DNA from: Haloarcula pellucida
GTDB taxonomy: Archaea; Halobacteriota; Halobacteria; Halobacteriales; Haloarculaceae
Assembly (NCBI RefSeq): GCF_014647235.1
Contig: NZ_BMOU01000002.1
Location: forward strand, 186,417 to 250,416
Reading direction: 5' to 3'
Length of the DNA: 64,000 bases
Shown: in pieces, positions 9,828 to 18,007 of the stretch
How positions within the stretch are numbered: the first letter of the stretch is position 1
Layout of the letters: the number at the start of each line of letters is the position of its first letter
Notes under the pieces: generated by a model
Seen by the model: only the letters and a program-made list of their open reading frames with translations
Told to the model about the DNA's origin: nothing
Databases searched by the model: none
Position numbers and translations under genes: made by a program

Positions 9828-11477
9828 TCACGCCTCGCGTCGCAACCGCTTTACGACGAAGTCCCGGTCGAGTTTCGCGATGAACGGTCCGAGTTGCGGG
9901 CCTTCGGTGTCGTCGAACAGCAGGCGGTAGCCCGCCGCGAAGAACTCGCCGACGTCGACGTCGTGGCGCTTGGCCGTCTCGTATATCTCGCCCTGAATCG
10001 CCTCGCCGTCGTGGCCTTCCGCGACGAAGTCCGCGAGGTCGTCGAGCGCGGCCGCGGTGGCGTCGTCGAACTCGGCGTCGGGCAGTTCGGCCCGCTTGAG
10101 TTCGTAGTCGAACTCGTTGCTCGTCCGCCGGGCCCAGTTGCGGGCGCGTTCGACGCGGGCCAGCGCGCCGTCGACGGCCCACTCGGGGGCGTCGTCGGGG
10201 ATGTGCCCCTCCTTCCGGGCGATGTCCTCGCGGAGTCCGGGGTCGTCGGTCATCCCCAGTACCGCGGCGAAGGTGTAGGGGATGCGGACCCGGTCCTCGC
10301 GGGGCTCGTCGACGACCATCGGGTAGGCACGCTCGGCGAGCGCTTTCTCCGTCTCGTCACGCGGGTCGACTTCGCCGAAGTAGACGGTCTCGAAGCGGTC
10401 GAAGTCGTCGACCAGCCGGTCCACGTTCGCGACCGAGAAGTCCCGCTGTTTCCGTGGGTTCTTCGTGAAGAAGTACTTGAACACCTCGGGCTCCAGAATC
10501 TCCAGCACCTCGTCGACGGTGACGACGTTCCCCGAGGAGGAAGAGAGCGGTTCGCCCTCCAGCGTAAACCACTCGTACACCATCGGTACGGGGGGGTCGA
10601 CGTCCAGTACGTTCCGGGCGATGTCCTCGCCGGAGGGCCACGACCCCTCGGCGTGGTCCTTCCCGAACGGTTCGAAGTCGACGCCCAGAATCTCCCACTG
10701 GGCGGGCCACTCGAAGCGCCACGGGAGTTTGCCGTCACGCAGGCCGGCGACGCCCTCGTGACCACAGCCCTCGATGGTCTGGTCGCCGGCCTCGACGTCC
10801 GCACAGACGTAGTGGACCTCGCCGGCATCGAGGTCGACCTCGGTGACGCCCTCGGTGAGTTTCCCGCACGCTTCACACTGCGGGACGAACGGGACGTAGT
10901 CCTCGTCGACCTTGTTCTGGTACTCCGAGAGCACCTCGCGGGCGCGGTCCGCGCGTTCGAGGACGCGTCGAGTGACGGCCTCGAACTCGCCGTCTGCGTA
11001 CAGTTCGGTGTTCGAGACGAACTCGACGTCGACGCCGACGAGTTCGGCGCTCTTTTTCAGCAGGTTCGTAAAGTGCGCGCCGTAGGACTCACAACAGCCG
11101 AACGGGTCCGGGATGTCCGTGTACGGTTTCCCGAGGTTCCGGCCGAGTGCGCCGGCGTCCACCTCGCCGAGACCGACGACGTTCCAGTCTAAGTCCGCGA
11201 GTTTCCGGGGGACTTTCCGGAGTCGGTCCTTGTCGTCGGCGGTGAACACCTGTCGGACCTCGTGACCCCGGTCACGCAGGGCCTCGGCGACGAAGTAGCC
11301 CCGCATTATCTCGTTGAAGTGCCCGATGTGTGGCACGCCCGAGGGCGAGACGCCCCCCTTGATGACGATGGGGTCCTCCGGGTCGCGGGCCTCGACGGCG
11401 TCGGCGACCGAGTCGGCCCAGAAGGCCCGTTCGGAACTCCGTCCGACCTCGTAGGGGTCGAGTACCGTCTCAGTCAT
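9828..11477 (-). CDS. lysS: Lysyl-tRNA synthetase, class I
   Basis: A 549-residue class I lysyl-tRNA synthetase (LysK type), the form used by many archaea in place of the class II enzyme. The HIGH motif sits at residues 50-53 within SPSGVPHIGHFNE; the KMSKS-equivalent stretch reads GEPLSSSSGNVV. A zinc-like cluster (CEACGK and a later CGHEG) lies in the inserted domain. The start at 11477 (MTETVLDPYEVG) overlaps the last 8 nt of pyrH, so the two are translationally coupled. An open frame continues upstream over pyrH but is only a shadow. Confidence 0.97.
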   Translation of the reverse strand: MTETVLDPYEVGRSSERAFWADSVADAVEARDPEDPIVIKGGVSPSGVPHIGHFNEIMRGYFVAEALRDRGHEVRQVFTADDKDRLRKVPRKLADLDWNVVGLGEVDAGALGRNLGKPYTDIPDPFGCCESYGAHFTNLLKKSAELVGVDVEFVSNTELYADGEFEAVTRRVLERADRAREVLSEYQNKVDEDYVPFVPQCEACGKLTEGVTEVDLDAGEVHYVCADVEAGDQTIEGCGHEGVAGLRDGKLPWRFEWPAQWEILGVDFEPFGKDHAEGSWPSGEDIARNVLDVDPPVPMVYEWFTLEGEPLSSSSGNVVTVDEVLEILEPEVFKYFFTKNPRKQRDFSVANVDRLVDDFDRFETVYFGEVDPRDETEKALAERAYPMVVDEPREDRVRIPYTFAAVLGMTDDPGLREDIARKEGHIPDDAPEWAVDGALARVERARNWARRTSNEFDYELKRAELPDAEFDDATAAALDDLADFVAEGHDGEAIQGEIYETAKRHDVDVGEFFAAGYRLLFDDTEGPQLGPFIAKLDRDFVVKRLRREA

Positions 11478-12168
11478 CGTCCGGGAGGATAGTGGTGCCG
11501 TCGTAGTCGTCGTCCAGTACGGCCCGTTCGACTGCGGTGGGGTCGCTGCCGTCGACCACCGCGGCGGTGATAGACGAGCGTTTGAGCACTTTCGTCGCCA
11601 GCAGGTCGATTGGGGCGTTCGACCCGGCAGCCCCGAGCGACTCCCCGCGGGCGACCAGTTCGACGAGGTCGGAGGCCCGAATCTCGTCGTAGCGCTCGGC
11701 GTCGGGGTCCTCGTTGGGGTCGGCGTCGAACACGCCGGGGACCGACGTGGCGAAGACGAGGCGGTCGGCGTCGACGTACTCAGCAAGCGCCGCGGCCACG
11801 GCGTCGGTGGTCTGGCCGGGGACGACGCCGCCCATGACGGCGACGGCGTCGCGGTGGAGCGTCGTCGCTGCTTCCTCGTAGTCGGTCGGAATCGTCGGCG
11901 CGGCGATGTCGCCGTCGAGCGCCGAGAGGAGGAGTCGAGCGTTCAGCCGCGTCGTGTCGATACCGAGTTGGTCTAGTTCGCCCTCGTTCGCGCCCAGCGA
12001 GCGGGCGGCCCCGATGTACTGGCGAGCGACGGGGCCGCCGCCGACGACGACGCCGAGCGTCTGGTCCGCGGCGGCCAGCGACTCGACGACGTCGGCGTAC
12101 GCGGCGACCCGGTCTGCATCGAGGTCCGGGACGAGGACGCTTCCACCGATAGAGACGACTGTCTTCAT
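11470..12168 (-). CDS. pyrH: Uridylate kinase (archaeal UMP kinase)
   Basis: A 232-residue amino-acid-kinase-fold enzyme that phosphorylates UMP to UDP in pyrimidine synthesis. The N-terminal phosphate loop is MKTVVSIGGSVLVP, followed by VVVGGGPVARQY; the nucleotide-binding part near residues 145-160 reads VFATSVPGVFDADP. The length matches archaeal PyrH. It is the first gene of a two-gene operon with lysS. A TATA-like CCCTTAAGAA about 28 nt before the ATG suggests leaderless expression. Confidence 0.96.
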   Translation of the reverse strand: MKTVVSIGGSVLVPDLDADRVAAYADVVESLAAADQTLGVVVGGGPVARQYIGAARSLGANEGELDQLGIDTTRLNARLLLSALDGDIAAPTIPTDYEEAATTLHRDAVAVMGGVVPGQTTDAVAAALAEYVDADRLVFATSVPGVFDADPNEDPDAERYDEIRASDLVELVARGESLGAAGSNAPIDLLATKVLKRSSITAAVVDGSDPTAVERAVLDDDYDGTTILPDDD

Positions 12169-12497
12169 TGCCTCGCCGTAGCCGCGATGCGTTCTTAAGG
12201 GTTATCAAGCCCGCTCATCCGATGTACACCGCCGGATGGCAGACGCCTGTCAGACATAATATGAGCAAAATACGCCGTCAAATGGCCCCAAATCCGCTGA
12301 TAATGGGGGGGTTCGAACCGCTCGCTGTGCCCGTCTACACTGTCGCGTTTACGGATCGAGAGGCGATAATAAAACGTCTAAGAGTTTTTGAAACCGTCGT
12401 AAAATGTGTATTTCACACCGATTTGAGCTGAAAGGCCCCGAAGCGACGCGAAGCTTCCTTTCTTTATATACTCCCTCCGATACAAGGCGTAGTCGAG
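12169..12497 (+). other. AT-rich intergenic region between pyrH and a winged-helix gene
   Basis: About 330 nt, visibly richer in A and T than the surroundings (for example GATAATAAAACGTCTAAG near 12365). It holds the pyrH promoter at its left end and the TATA box of the next gene at its right. A GGTTCGAACC near 12312 resembles a tRNA T-loop but has no matching acceptor or anticodon stems. No credible coding sequence was found. Confidence 0.6.
12463..12470 (+). promoter_or_regulatory. TATA box of the DUF7123-like gene
   Basis: TTTATATA lies 37 nt before the ATG at 12507 and 28 nt before an in-frame GTG at 12498. Either start would leave a leader of roughly 4-13 nt. Confidence 0.7.
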
Positions 12498-12506
12498 GTG
12501 ACACAG

Positions 12507-12755
12507 ATGAGCGCTACTGCAACGCCCTCCGGTGAGGAAGAGCCCTCCAAAGAACAGCGTCTCAAGTCCTTCCTCGCAGAGAAGGCCGCCGACGGCGAGA
12601 TGTACTTCAAGAGCAAGTTCATCGCGGACGAAGTCGATCTCTCCCCGAAAGAGATCGGTGCGCTGATGGTGAAACTCAAGGACAGCGCCACGGAGATCGA
12701 GGTCGAAAAGTGGTCGTACACGAGCGCGACCACCTGGCGCGTCGAACCCGCGTAA
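12507..12755 (+). CDS. Small winged-helix protein (DUF7123-like)
   Basis: An 82-residue acidic protein. Residues about 15-75 form a compact winged-helix-like unit: helix (KEQRLKSFLAEKAA), helix (KSKFIADEVDLSPKEIGALMVKL), then a strand pair ending in SATTWRVEPA. This resembles the haloarchaeal DUF7123 family as I remember it, presumed DNA-binding; target genes are unknown. The ATG at 12507 is preferred to the GTG three codons upstream because the acidic MSATATP start resembles relatives, but the TATA spacing allows both. It is monocistronic with a strong promoter, so probably well expressed. Confidence 0.8.
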   Translation: MSATATPSGEEEPSKEQRLKSFLAEKAADGEMYFKSKFIADEVDLSPKEIGALMVKLKDSATEIEVEKWSYTSATTWRVEPA

Positions 12756-12852
12756 CGTCGCTGTCTGGTGTCTGCCCGACCCCAGCTACGGTCCCCCTGT
12801 TCTCCATCCGCGGGCACGGCATATTTGTGCCCGCACGCTGTATTGCGATGTG

Positions 12853-14037
12853 ATGAGTCGCCCTGCCGACGAACCCCCGTCGCCCGCCGACTTGTCGGGT
12901 GCGTTCCACGTCGCTGCCGTCCGTCAGGACGGTGAGACGGTCCGATACTTCGGTGACCCACTGGTCCCGCCCGACGCCGTCGTCGACGAACTCGGGCCAC
13001 TCTTCTCCCGGCGGGGGTTCGACCTCCGACTCGAACGACAGTCCGCGACGGGCACGACCGACGGCGGGCACGACCTCGTCTCCGCACCGCCACAGCCCTA
13101 CGCGCTGGTCGCGGAACCGACCACTACGGGCCCCGACGGCGTCCCGTGGCTCAACGTCGGGCTATTGCTCGTGACCATCGCCTCGTCGCTGTACGTCGGC
13201 GCGAGCAGTTGGTACTACATCCCCGTCCTCGAACAGCCACTCCGCATCTTCGAGGCGTGGCCGTTCGTCGCCGCGATGCTCGGCGTGCTGGGTATCCACG
13301 AACTCGGCCACTACGCCGCCGCCCGCTACTACGGTGTGGACGTGACGCTCCCGTACTTCATCCCGTTCCCGTCCTTGCTCGGGACGCTGGGCGCGGTCAT
13401 CAACATCCGTGGGCAGATTCCCGACCGGCGGGCGCTGTTCGACATCGGCGTCGCCGGGCCGCTGGCGGGGTTGGTCGCGACGGTGGTCGTCACCGTCGTC
13501 GGTCTCACGTTAGAGCCTATCACCGTCCCACAGAGCGTCTTAGACGGCGGCGCGCAGTACGCGTTCCGCTTTCACGACCCCCTGCTCATGCAAGGCTTAC
13601 AGGGGTTCGTCGACGTCATGGGCTGGGGCGTCGAGTACGGCCCCAACGAGTCGGTTCACCCGGTCGTCTTCGCCGGGTGGGCCGGGATGTTCTTCACCTT
13701 CCTGAACCTCCTGCCCGTGGGGCAACTCGATGGGGGGCACATCGTCCGCGCTATCGTCGGGCAGCGACAGGAGACCATCGCCGCGGCGGTGCCGGGCGCC
13801 CTGTTCGCGCTGGCTGGCTTTCTCTATCTCACGCGAGACGCCCCGCCAATCGGGTTCGGAGTCTGGTCGCTGTGGGCGTTCTGGGGACTGTTCGCCACCG
13901 GACTGGCGTACGCCGGCCCGGCGCGGCCGACGGTCGACGAACCGCTCGACCGGCGGCGCATCCTCCTCGGTATCGCGACGTTCGCACTCGGCGTGGCCTG
14001 TTTCACGCCCGTCCCGTTCGAAATCGTGGCCGCGTGA
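12853..14037 (+). CDS. Membrane site-2 protease family protein (M50)
   Basis: A 394-residue intramembrane metalloprotease. After a soluble N-terminal domain of about 95 residues come hydrophobic helices with HELGH at 149-153 (GIHELGHYAAARYY) and the third zinc ligand in LLPVGQLDGGHIVRA. It lacks a PDZ domain, unlike the site-2 protease at 6911-8674, and resembles the EGY1/archaeal S2P group in having a soluble head before the active site. The ATG at 12853 is used; a GTG one codon earlier is in frame. Substrate unknown. Confidence 0.92.
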   Translation: MSRPADEPPSPADLSGAFHVAAVRQDGETVRYFGDPLVPPDAVVDELGPLFSRRGFDLRLERQSATGTTDGGHDLVSAPPQPYALVAEPTTTGPDGVPWLNVGLLLVTIASSLYVGASSWYYIPVLEQPLRIFEAWPFVAAMLGVLGIHELGHYAAARYYGVDVTLPYFIPFPSLLGTLGAVINIRGQIPDRRALFDIGVAGPLAGLVATVVVTVVGLTLEPITVPQSVLDGGAQYAFRFHDPLLMQGLQGFVDVMGWGVEYGPNESVHPVVFAGWAGMFFTFLNLLPVGQLDGGHIVRAIVGQRQETIAAAVPGALFALAGFLYLTRDAPPIGFGVWSLWAFWGLFATGLAYAGPARPTVDEPLDRRRILLGIATFALGVACFTPVPFEIVAA

Positions 14038-14202
14038 GCGTCGGGAATGCTCTCCGTTTCTATCGCCTGAACTCCCTCAGCGCTCGATTTAAACGATCTG
14101 GAGATCTCTGATGCGGTCTCGACGTCGAGCGACGACGCCGTGGGCCGGAGACAGCGACCTGAAGGACATAACGGTATGCTAAGCGGACACAACGGTCGGC
14201 GG

Positions 14203-14208
14203 TTTATA
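14203..14208 (+). promoter_or_regulatory. TATA box of the small gene at 14240
   Basis: TTTATA within GGTTTATACG, about 32 nt before the ATG at 14240, the spacing expected for a leaderless or nearly leaderless transcript. Confidence 0.5.
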
Positions 14209-14239
14209 CGGAGTCCCAGCCCGTAGCCGGGACTGGCGT

Positions 14240-14380
14240 ATGAGCTCTCACCGCTGTGGCACCCCCGCTGACGATCCGAGTACCGACAGCGAGGCGGCCG
14301 AACTAACCCACGAAGAGCGTGCGACCGCCGCCGCCAGAGCCGTCGAACAGGTCGCGACGGCGCTGGCTGCCGACCGCTAG
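14240..14380 (+). CDS. Small hypothetical protein
   Basis: A 46-residue reading frame starting MSSHRCGTPADD and ending in an Ala-rich helix (ATAAARAVEQVATALAADR). Support comes from a well-placed TATA box, acidic haloarchaeal composition (Asp, Glu and Ala) and a stop that just meets the convergent thiL stop (4 nt overlap). It has one Cys only and no recognisable domain. It could be a real microprotein or chance; no function is proposed. Confidence 0.5.
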   Translation: MSSHRCGTPADDPSTDSEAAELTHEERATAAARAVEQVATALAADR

Positions 14381-15243
14381 TGCGAGTAGCCACGGTCCGG
14401 TAGCGAGGTGCCGTCAAGCGTCACGGCCCCGTCGGTGACGGTGCCGATACGGTGTAGCGGACAGGGCACGGCCTCGCGCGCGCCCTCGAGGTCGGCCTCT
14501 GGCACCGTACACACCAGTTCGAAGTCCTCGCCGAAGAACACGCCCAGTTCGCGGCGTTCTTCGGCGTCGTCGGCCACCGCGTCGACCGCGTCGTCTATCG
14601 GGAGCGGTCCCGAGAGGTCCGCCCCGCAGTCGCTCGCCGCACAGAGCTGGTGGACCGACCGCGCCAGACCGTCGCTCGAATCCATCATCGCCGTCGCGTA
14701 CTGCCGGAGCGCGACGCCCGCACGCACGCGGGGTTCGAATCGGAACAGGTCGTTGGCCCGCTCGACTTCGCCACGTTCGAACAGCCACACGGCGGCGCCC
14801 GACCGACCCAGCGTCCCGGTGACACACAGGGCGTCGCCCGGGGACGCGCCCGACCGGAAGACCGGGTCGTCGGTGTCGCCGAGCGCCGTCGTCGCCACGG
14901 TGAACTCGTCGTGGCCGTCCAGGTCGCCGCCGACGTACTCGGCACCGACCGCCTCGCAGACGTCCGCGGCCCCGTCGACGAACGCCGTCAGTTCGTCAGC
15001 GTCGAACTCGGGCGCCGCGTAGACGGCCACCGCCGCCGTCGCCTCGGCACCCATCGATGCGACGTCCGACAGCGACGCGCCGACGGCCCGCCACCCGGCG
15101 GTGTAGCGGGTCGTCCCTCCGGGGAAGTCCGTCCGTTCGTGGAGCATATCGGTGGTGACGACCTGTCCGTCGACGACGGCACAGTCGTCGCCCGCGGCCG
15201 AAAGCCGGTCGCCGATGAGCGCGAGAGCGGCCTGCTCGTCCAT
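14377..15243 (-). CDS. thiL: Thiamine-monophosphate kinase
   Basis: A 288-residue ThiL of the PurM/ThiL fold, which phosphorylates thiamine monophosphate to thiamine diphosphate. Visible are DDCAVVDGQVVTTDMLHERTDF (split here as the DD metal site plus TDMLHE), VGASLSDVASMGA, EYVGGDLDGHDEF and MDSSDGLARSVHQL, all family signatures with metal-binding Asp residues. Slightly short (usual 290-330). The start at 15243 gives MDEQAALALIGDRL, a proper N-terminus; the frame is open further upstream but without homology-like sequence. Divergent from the next gene by 97 nt. Confidence 0.93.
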   Translation of the reverse strand: MDEQAALALIGDRLSAAGDDCAVVDGQVVTTDMLHERTDFPGGTTRYTAGWRAVGASLSDVASMGAEATAAVAVYAAPEFDADELTAFVDGAADVCEAVGAEYVGGDLDGHDEFTVATTALGDTDDPVFRSGASPGDALCVTGTLGRSGAAVWLFERGEVERANDLFRFEPRVRAGVALRQYATAMMDSSDGLARSVHQLCAASDCGADLSGPLPIDDAVDAVADDAEERRELGVFFGEDFELVCTVPEADLEGAREAVPCPLHRIGTVTDGAVTLDGTSLPDRGYSH

Positions 15244-15340
15244 ACGTGGGGTGTCGTGGTCGGGGGGCAAAACGCACGGGGATGTCGGACCGTCGCTCCC
15301 GGTCGGTACGTTGAAAGCCGAGACGTGCGACGAACCCCCT

Positions 15341-16381
15341 ATGGACGGCAACCGGTGGGCGACGATTGCGGGGTTTGCGGGGGCGCTGCTCGTCCTCGGC
15401 GTCCTCGTCTGGGTCGTCGGCGTCGACCGGACGCTGGCCGCGCTCCTCATGGCCGACCCCGGGGCGCTGGCCGTCGTCGTCGGTATCGCCGCCGTCTGGC
15501 TGACGTCCTGGGGACTGGCGCTCTGGGCAGTCCTCCGGGCGCTCGGGTCCGAGGTACCCGCCCACACTGCCATACTCGTCTACGCGGCGGCCGTCTTCTC
15601 GAACAACGTCACACCGTTCGGACAGGCCGGCGGCGAACCGCTCTCGGCGCTGCTCATCTCCTCGGCGGCCGACAGCGAGTACGAGACGGGGTTGGCCGCC
15701 ATCGCCAGCGTCGACACCGTCCACTTCGTCCCCTCCGTCGGGTACGCCATCGTCGGGTTCACCTTCGTCGCTGCCGGCGCCGTGCGACTCGGTCGGAATC
15801 TCGTGTTCGCCGCCGTCGCCGTCGCCGTCCTCGCCGTCGGATTGCCCGTCGCGGCCTACATGGGGTGGCGCTACCGCTACGAACTCGAAGCCGCCGTCGT
15901 CAACCTGTTCACGCCGCTCGTCAAACTGTTCGGCCGGGTGGTGCCCCGTCGCTCGCCGCCGACGGCCGCGGTCATCGAGACGCGCATCGAGAGCTTCTTC
16001 GCGGCCATCGACCGCATCGCCACCGACCGGGAGACGCTGCTCCAGACGCTCGGTTTCTCCGCGCTCGGGTGGGCGTGTCTGGCCGCGTCGCTGTGGACGT
16101 CGCTGTACGCCGTCGGCCACGCCGTCCCGGTGGCGACGGTGTTGCTCGTCGTGCCCGTCGGGAGCATCGCGAGCATGGTCCCGCTCCCCGGCGGGTCCGG
16201 TGCCATCGAGACGGTCTTGGTGACGCTGCTGGTCTCGACGGTGCCGCCGCTCTCCGGTCCGGCGGCCGCGTCGGCAGTCCTCATCCACCGCAGCGCGACG
16301 TACCTGCTCCCGACGCTGGTGGGTGCTGGCGTCGCGAGCGCCCTCGGTGCGGACCGTGCGGCGGCCAGCGCCGGGGAGTGA
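15341..16381 (+). CDS. YbhN-type (lysylphosphatidylglycerol synthase TM region) membrane protein
   Basis: A 346-residue integral membrane protein with about eight hydrophobic helices. It belongs to the UPF0104/YbhN group related to the flippase domain of MprF; the signatures NNVTPFGQAGGEPLSALL and VPLPGGSGAIETVLV are typical. Members are thought to move or flip lipids, but the substrate in haloarchaea is unknown. No synthase domain is attached. The ATG at 15341 directly precedes the first helix (WATIAGFAGALLVLG). It is followed 62 nt later by rps19e with its own promoter. Confidence 0.88.
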   Translation: MDGNRWATIAGFAGALLVLGVLVWVVGVDRTLAALLMADPGALAVVVGIAAVWLTSWGLALWAVLRALGSEVPAHTAILVYAAAVFSNNVTPFGQAGGEPLSALLISSAADSEYETGLAAIASVDTVHFVPSVGYAIVGFTFVAAGAVRLGRNLVFAAVAVAVLAVGLPVAAYMGWRYRYELEAAVVNLFTPLVKLFGRVVPRRSPPTAAVIETRIESFFAAIDRIATDRETLLQTLGFSALGWACLAASLWTSLYAVGHAVPVATVLLVVPVGSIASMVPLPGGSGAIETVLVTLLVSTVPPLSGPAAASAVLIHRSATYLLPTLVGAGVASALGADRAAASAGE

Positions 16382-16412
16382 ACCGTTCACGCCCGGAGAC
16401 GCGAACGATGCG

Positions 16413-16419
16413 CTTAAAT
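16413..16419 (+). promoter_or_regulatory. TATA-like box of rps19e
   Basis: CTTAAAT lies about 28 nt before the rps19e ATG at 16444, the right distance for a nearly leaderless ribosomal-protein transcript. Confidence 0.5.
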
Positions 16420-16443
16420 GACGCCGACGGAAAGCAAGTGCCA

Positions 16444-16905
16444 ATGACGACACTCTACGACGCGCCCGCCGAGGACCTCATCGAGGCCCTCACCGAGAAG
16501 CTCGAAGACGAGGACGACATCGAGGCCCCCGAGTGGGTGGCCGTCGCCAAGACCGGCGTCGACCGCGAACTGCCGCCCGAACAGGCGGACTTCTGGGCAC
16601 GCCGCGCCGCCAGCCTCCTCCGGAAGGTCGCCGTCGACGGCCCCGTCGGCGTCAACAGCCTCCGTTCTGAGTACGGCACCTCGAAGCAGGGCACCACGCG
16701 CTACCGCGTTCGACCCCACCAGAAGTCGAAGGGCTCGGGCAACATCATCCGCACCGCGCTCCAGCAACTCGAAGACGCCGGCTACGTCGAGACCAGCGAG
16801 AACGACGGCCGCCGCGTCACCGGTGACGGGCAGGCGCTGCTGGACGACACGGCCGGCGAGGTCATCCAGGACCTCGACCGTCCGGAACTCGAACGCTACG
16901 CGTAG
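16444..16905 (+). CDS. rps19e: Small-subunit ribosomal protein S19e
   Basis: A 153-residue archaeal/eukaryotic S19e, a component of the small-subunit head needed for 18S/16S rRNA maturation. It contains the family's core: PEWVAVAKTGVDRELPP, DFWARRAASLLRKV, VGVNSLRSEYG and the basic RVRPHQKSKGSG, then a C-terminal winged-helix-like part (ALQQLEDAGYVE). It starts at 16444 after a good TATA box. It is followed by the PDCD5 gene, a gene order common in archaea. Confidence 0.97.
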   Translation: MTTLYDAPAEDLIEALTEKLEDEDDIEAPEWVAVAKTGVDRELPPEQADFWARRAASLLRKVAVDGPVGVNSLRSEYGTSKQGTTRYRVRPHQKSKGSGNIIRTALQQLEDAGYVETSENDGRRVTGDGQALLDDTAGEVIQDLDRPELERYA

Positions 16906-16972
16906 ACGCCGCTCTCTCCTGTTTGGCGGTCCGAAATCGTTTTCCGGCAGTCGCCGGTAGTTTCTGGTACTC

Positions 16973-17323
16973 ATGAGTGGTGACCCCAGCGAGGAAGAGC
17001 TAGAGGAACTCCGCAAGAAGAAGATGGAACAGCTCAAAGAACAACAGCAGGGCGACGGCGACGCCGAGGCCCAGCAGGCCGCCCAAGAGCAGGCCGAAGC
17101 CCAGAAGAAGGCGCTGTTGCGCCAGCACCTCACCGACGGTGCGCGAAAACGGCTCAACACCGTCAAGATGTCGAAGCCACAGGTCGGCGAACAGGTCGAA
17201 CAGCAGGTGGTCGCGCTCGCCCGGAGCGGTCGCATTCAGGACCAGATTGACGAAGAGCAGATGAAGGAACTCCTCTCGGAACTCACGCCCGACTCGAAGA
17301 GCTTCGACATCAAGCGCCGGTAG
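16973..17323 (+). CDS. PDCD5-family DNA-binding protein
   Basis: A 116-residue homologue of archaeal MTH1615/eukaryotic PDCD5. A charged N-terminal helix ([19 protein letters not shown]) leads into the three-helix core with [14 protein letters not shown] and the tail ITPDSK-like [13 protein letters not shown]. Family members bind DNA and, in eukaryotes, the TRiC chaperonin; the archaeal role is not settled. The Gln-rich linker at residues 24-45 is typical of haloarchaeal copies. The stop is immediately followed by the next ATG, so the two are coupled. Confidence 0.93.
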   Translation: MSGDPSEEELEELRKKKMEQLKEQQQGDGDAEAQQAAQEQAEAQKKALLRQHLTDGARKRLNTVKMSKPQVGEQVEQQVVALARSGRIQDQIDEEQMKELLSELTPDSKSFDIKRR

Positions 17324-17923
17324 ATGCACTGTGGACTGCTGTACAGCGCCGGCAAGGACTCGACGCTAGCGGCGTTGCTTCTCGACCCGTTTTACGACGT
17401 GACGCTGGTCAGCGGGACGTTCGGCGTCGTCGACCCGGACCCGGCCCGTACGTCGGCCGCGGCGGTCGGGTTCGCCCACGAGACGGTCGAACTGGACCCC
17501 GACGTGGCCCACGCCGCCGTCGACCGGATGTACGAGGACGGCTACCCGCGCAACGGCATCCAGCAGGTCCACGAACACGCCGTCGAACGGGTGGCCGACG
17601 GGGCGTGGACCGACTCGCTCGACGCCGTCGCAGACGGCACGCGCCGGGACGACCGGGTGCCGACCGTCGACCGACCGCTGGCCCAGAGCGTCGAGGACCG
17701 GTTCGGCGTGGACTACCTCGCACCGCTCGCCGGCGTCGGTCGCGGTGCCATCGACGCGATGGCTGCCCAGTCGCTCGACGTGGAATCCGGACCGAGCGCA
17801 CAGATACCGAAAGCCGACTACGAGGTGGAGTTGCGGGCGCTGTTGGCCGAGTCGTACGGCGACTCCGCTGTCGACGACGTGTTTCCCGATCACACGCAGT
17901 CGCGGGTCGTCGGGTTGCGGTGA
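17324..17923 (+). CDS. PP-loop (adenine nucleotide alpha-hydrolase) family protein
   Basis: A 199-residue HUP-fold protein. The PP-loop is near the N-terminus, LLYSAGKDSTLAALLL, matching the SxGxDS pyrophosphate-binding motif of enzymes that adenylate a substrate (tRNA thiolation, NAD or arginosuccinate synthesis types). The rest is variable and short, lacking the zinc clusters of TtuA/Ncs6. Its position with rps19e, PDCD5 and hisS hints at a role in tRNA or translation, but that is inference. It starts directly after the PDCD5 stop. Confidence 0.85.
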   Translation: MHCGLLYSAGKDSTLAALLLDPFYDVTLVSGTFGVVDPDPARTSAAAVGFAHETVELDPDVAHAAVDRMYEDGYPRNGIQQVHEHAVERVADGAWTDSLDAVADGTRRDDRVPTVDRPLAQSVEDRFGVDYLAPLAGVGRGAIDAMAAQSLDVESGPSAQIPKADYEVELRALLAESYGDSAVDDVFPDHTQSRVVGLR

Positions 17924-17943
17924 GCGGTCTGAGCGCTGGCTTC

Positions 17944-17957
17944 ACTCACTTCGTTCG
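17944..17957 (+). repeat. Copy 2 of intergenic motif ACTCRCTKCGYTCG
   Basis: ACTCACTTCGTTCG, 20 nt after the stop of the PP-loop gene and 50 nt before hisS. It differs from copy 1 (8793) at two positions and from copy 3 (57793) at one. Confidence 0.45.
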
Positions 17958-18007
17958 CTCAGCCCGGAACGGACAGGTTCAAGCGCGCCCTGCCTGTACG
18001 CGGGTGT

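Noticed and set aside
11478-11786. N-terminal extension of lysS
   Set aside because: This is an alternate frame of pyrH, and the lysS family start matches the ATG at 11477.
12305-12330. tRNA-like GGTTCGAACC
   Set aside because: The arms beside the putative T-loop do not pair and no acceptor, D or anticodon stems can be built around it.
14650-16443. A 1.8 kb open frame joined to rps19e
   Set aside because: It overlaps thiL and the YbhN-type gene and is Arg-rich; S19e starts at 16444 with its own TATA box.
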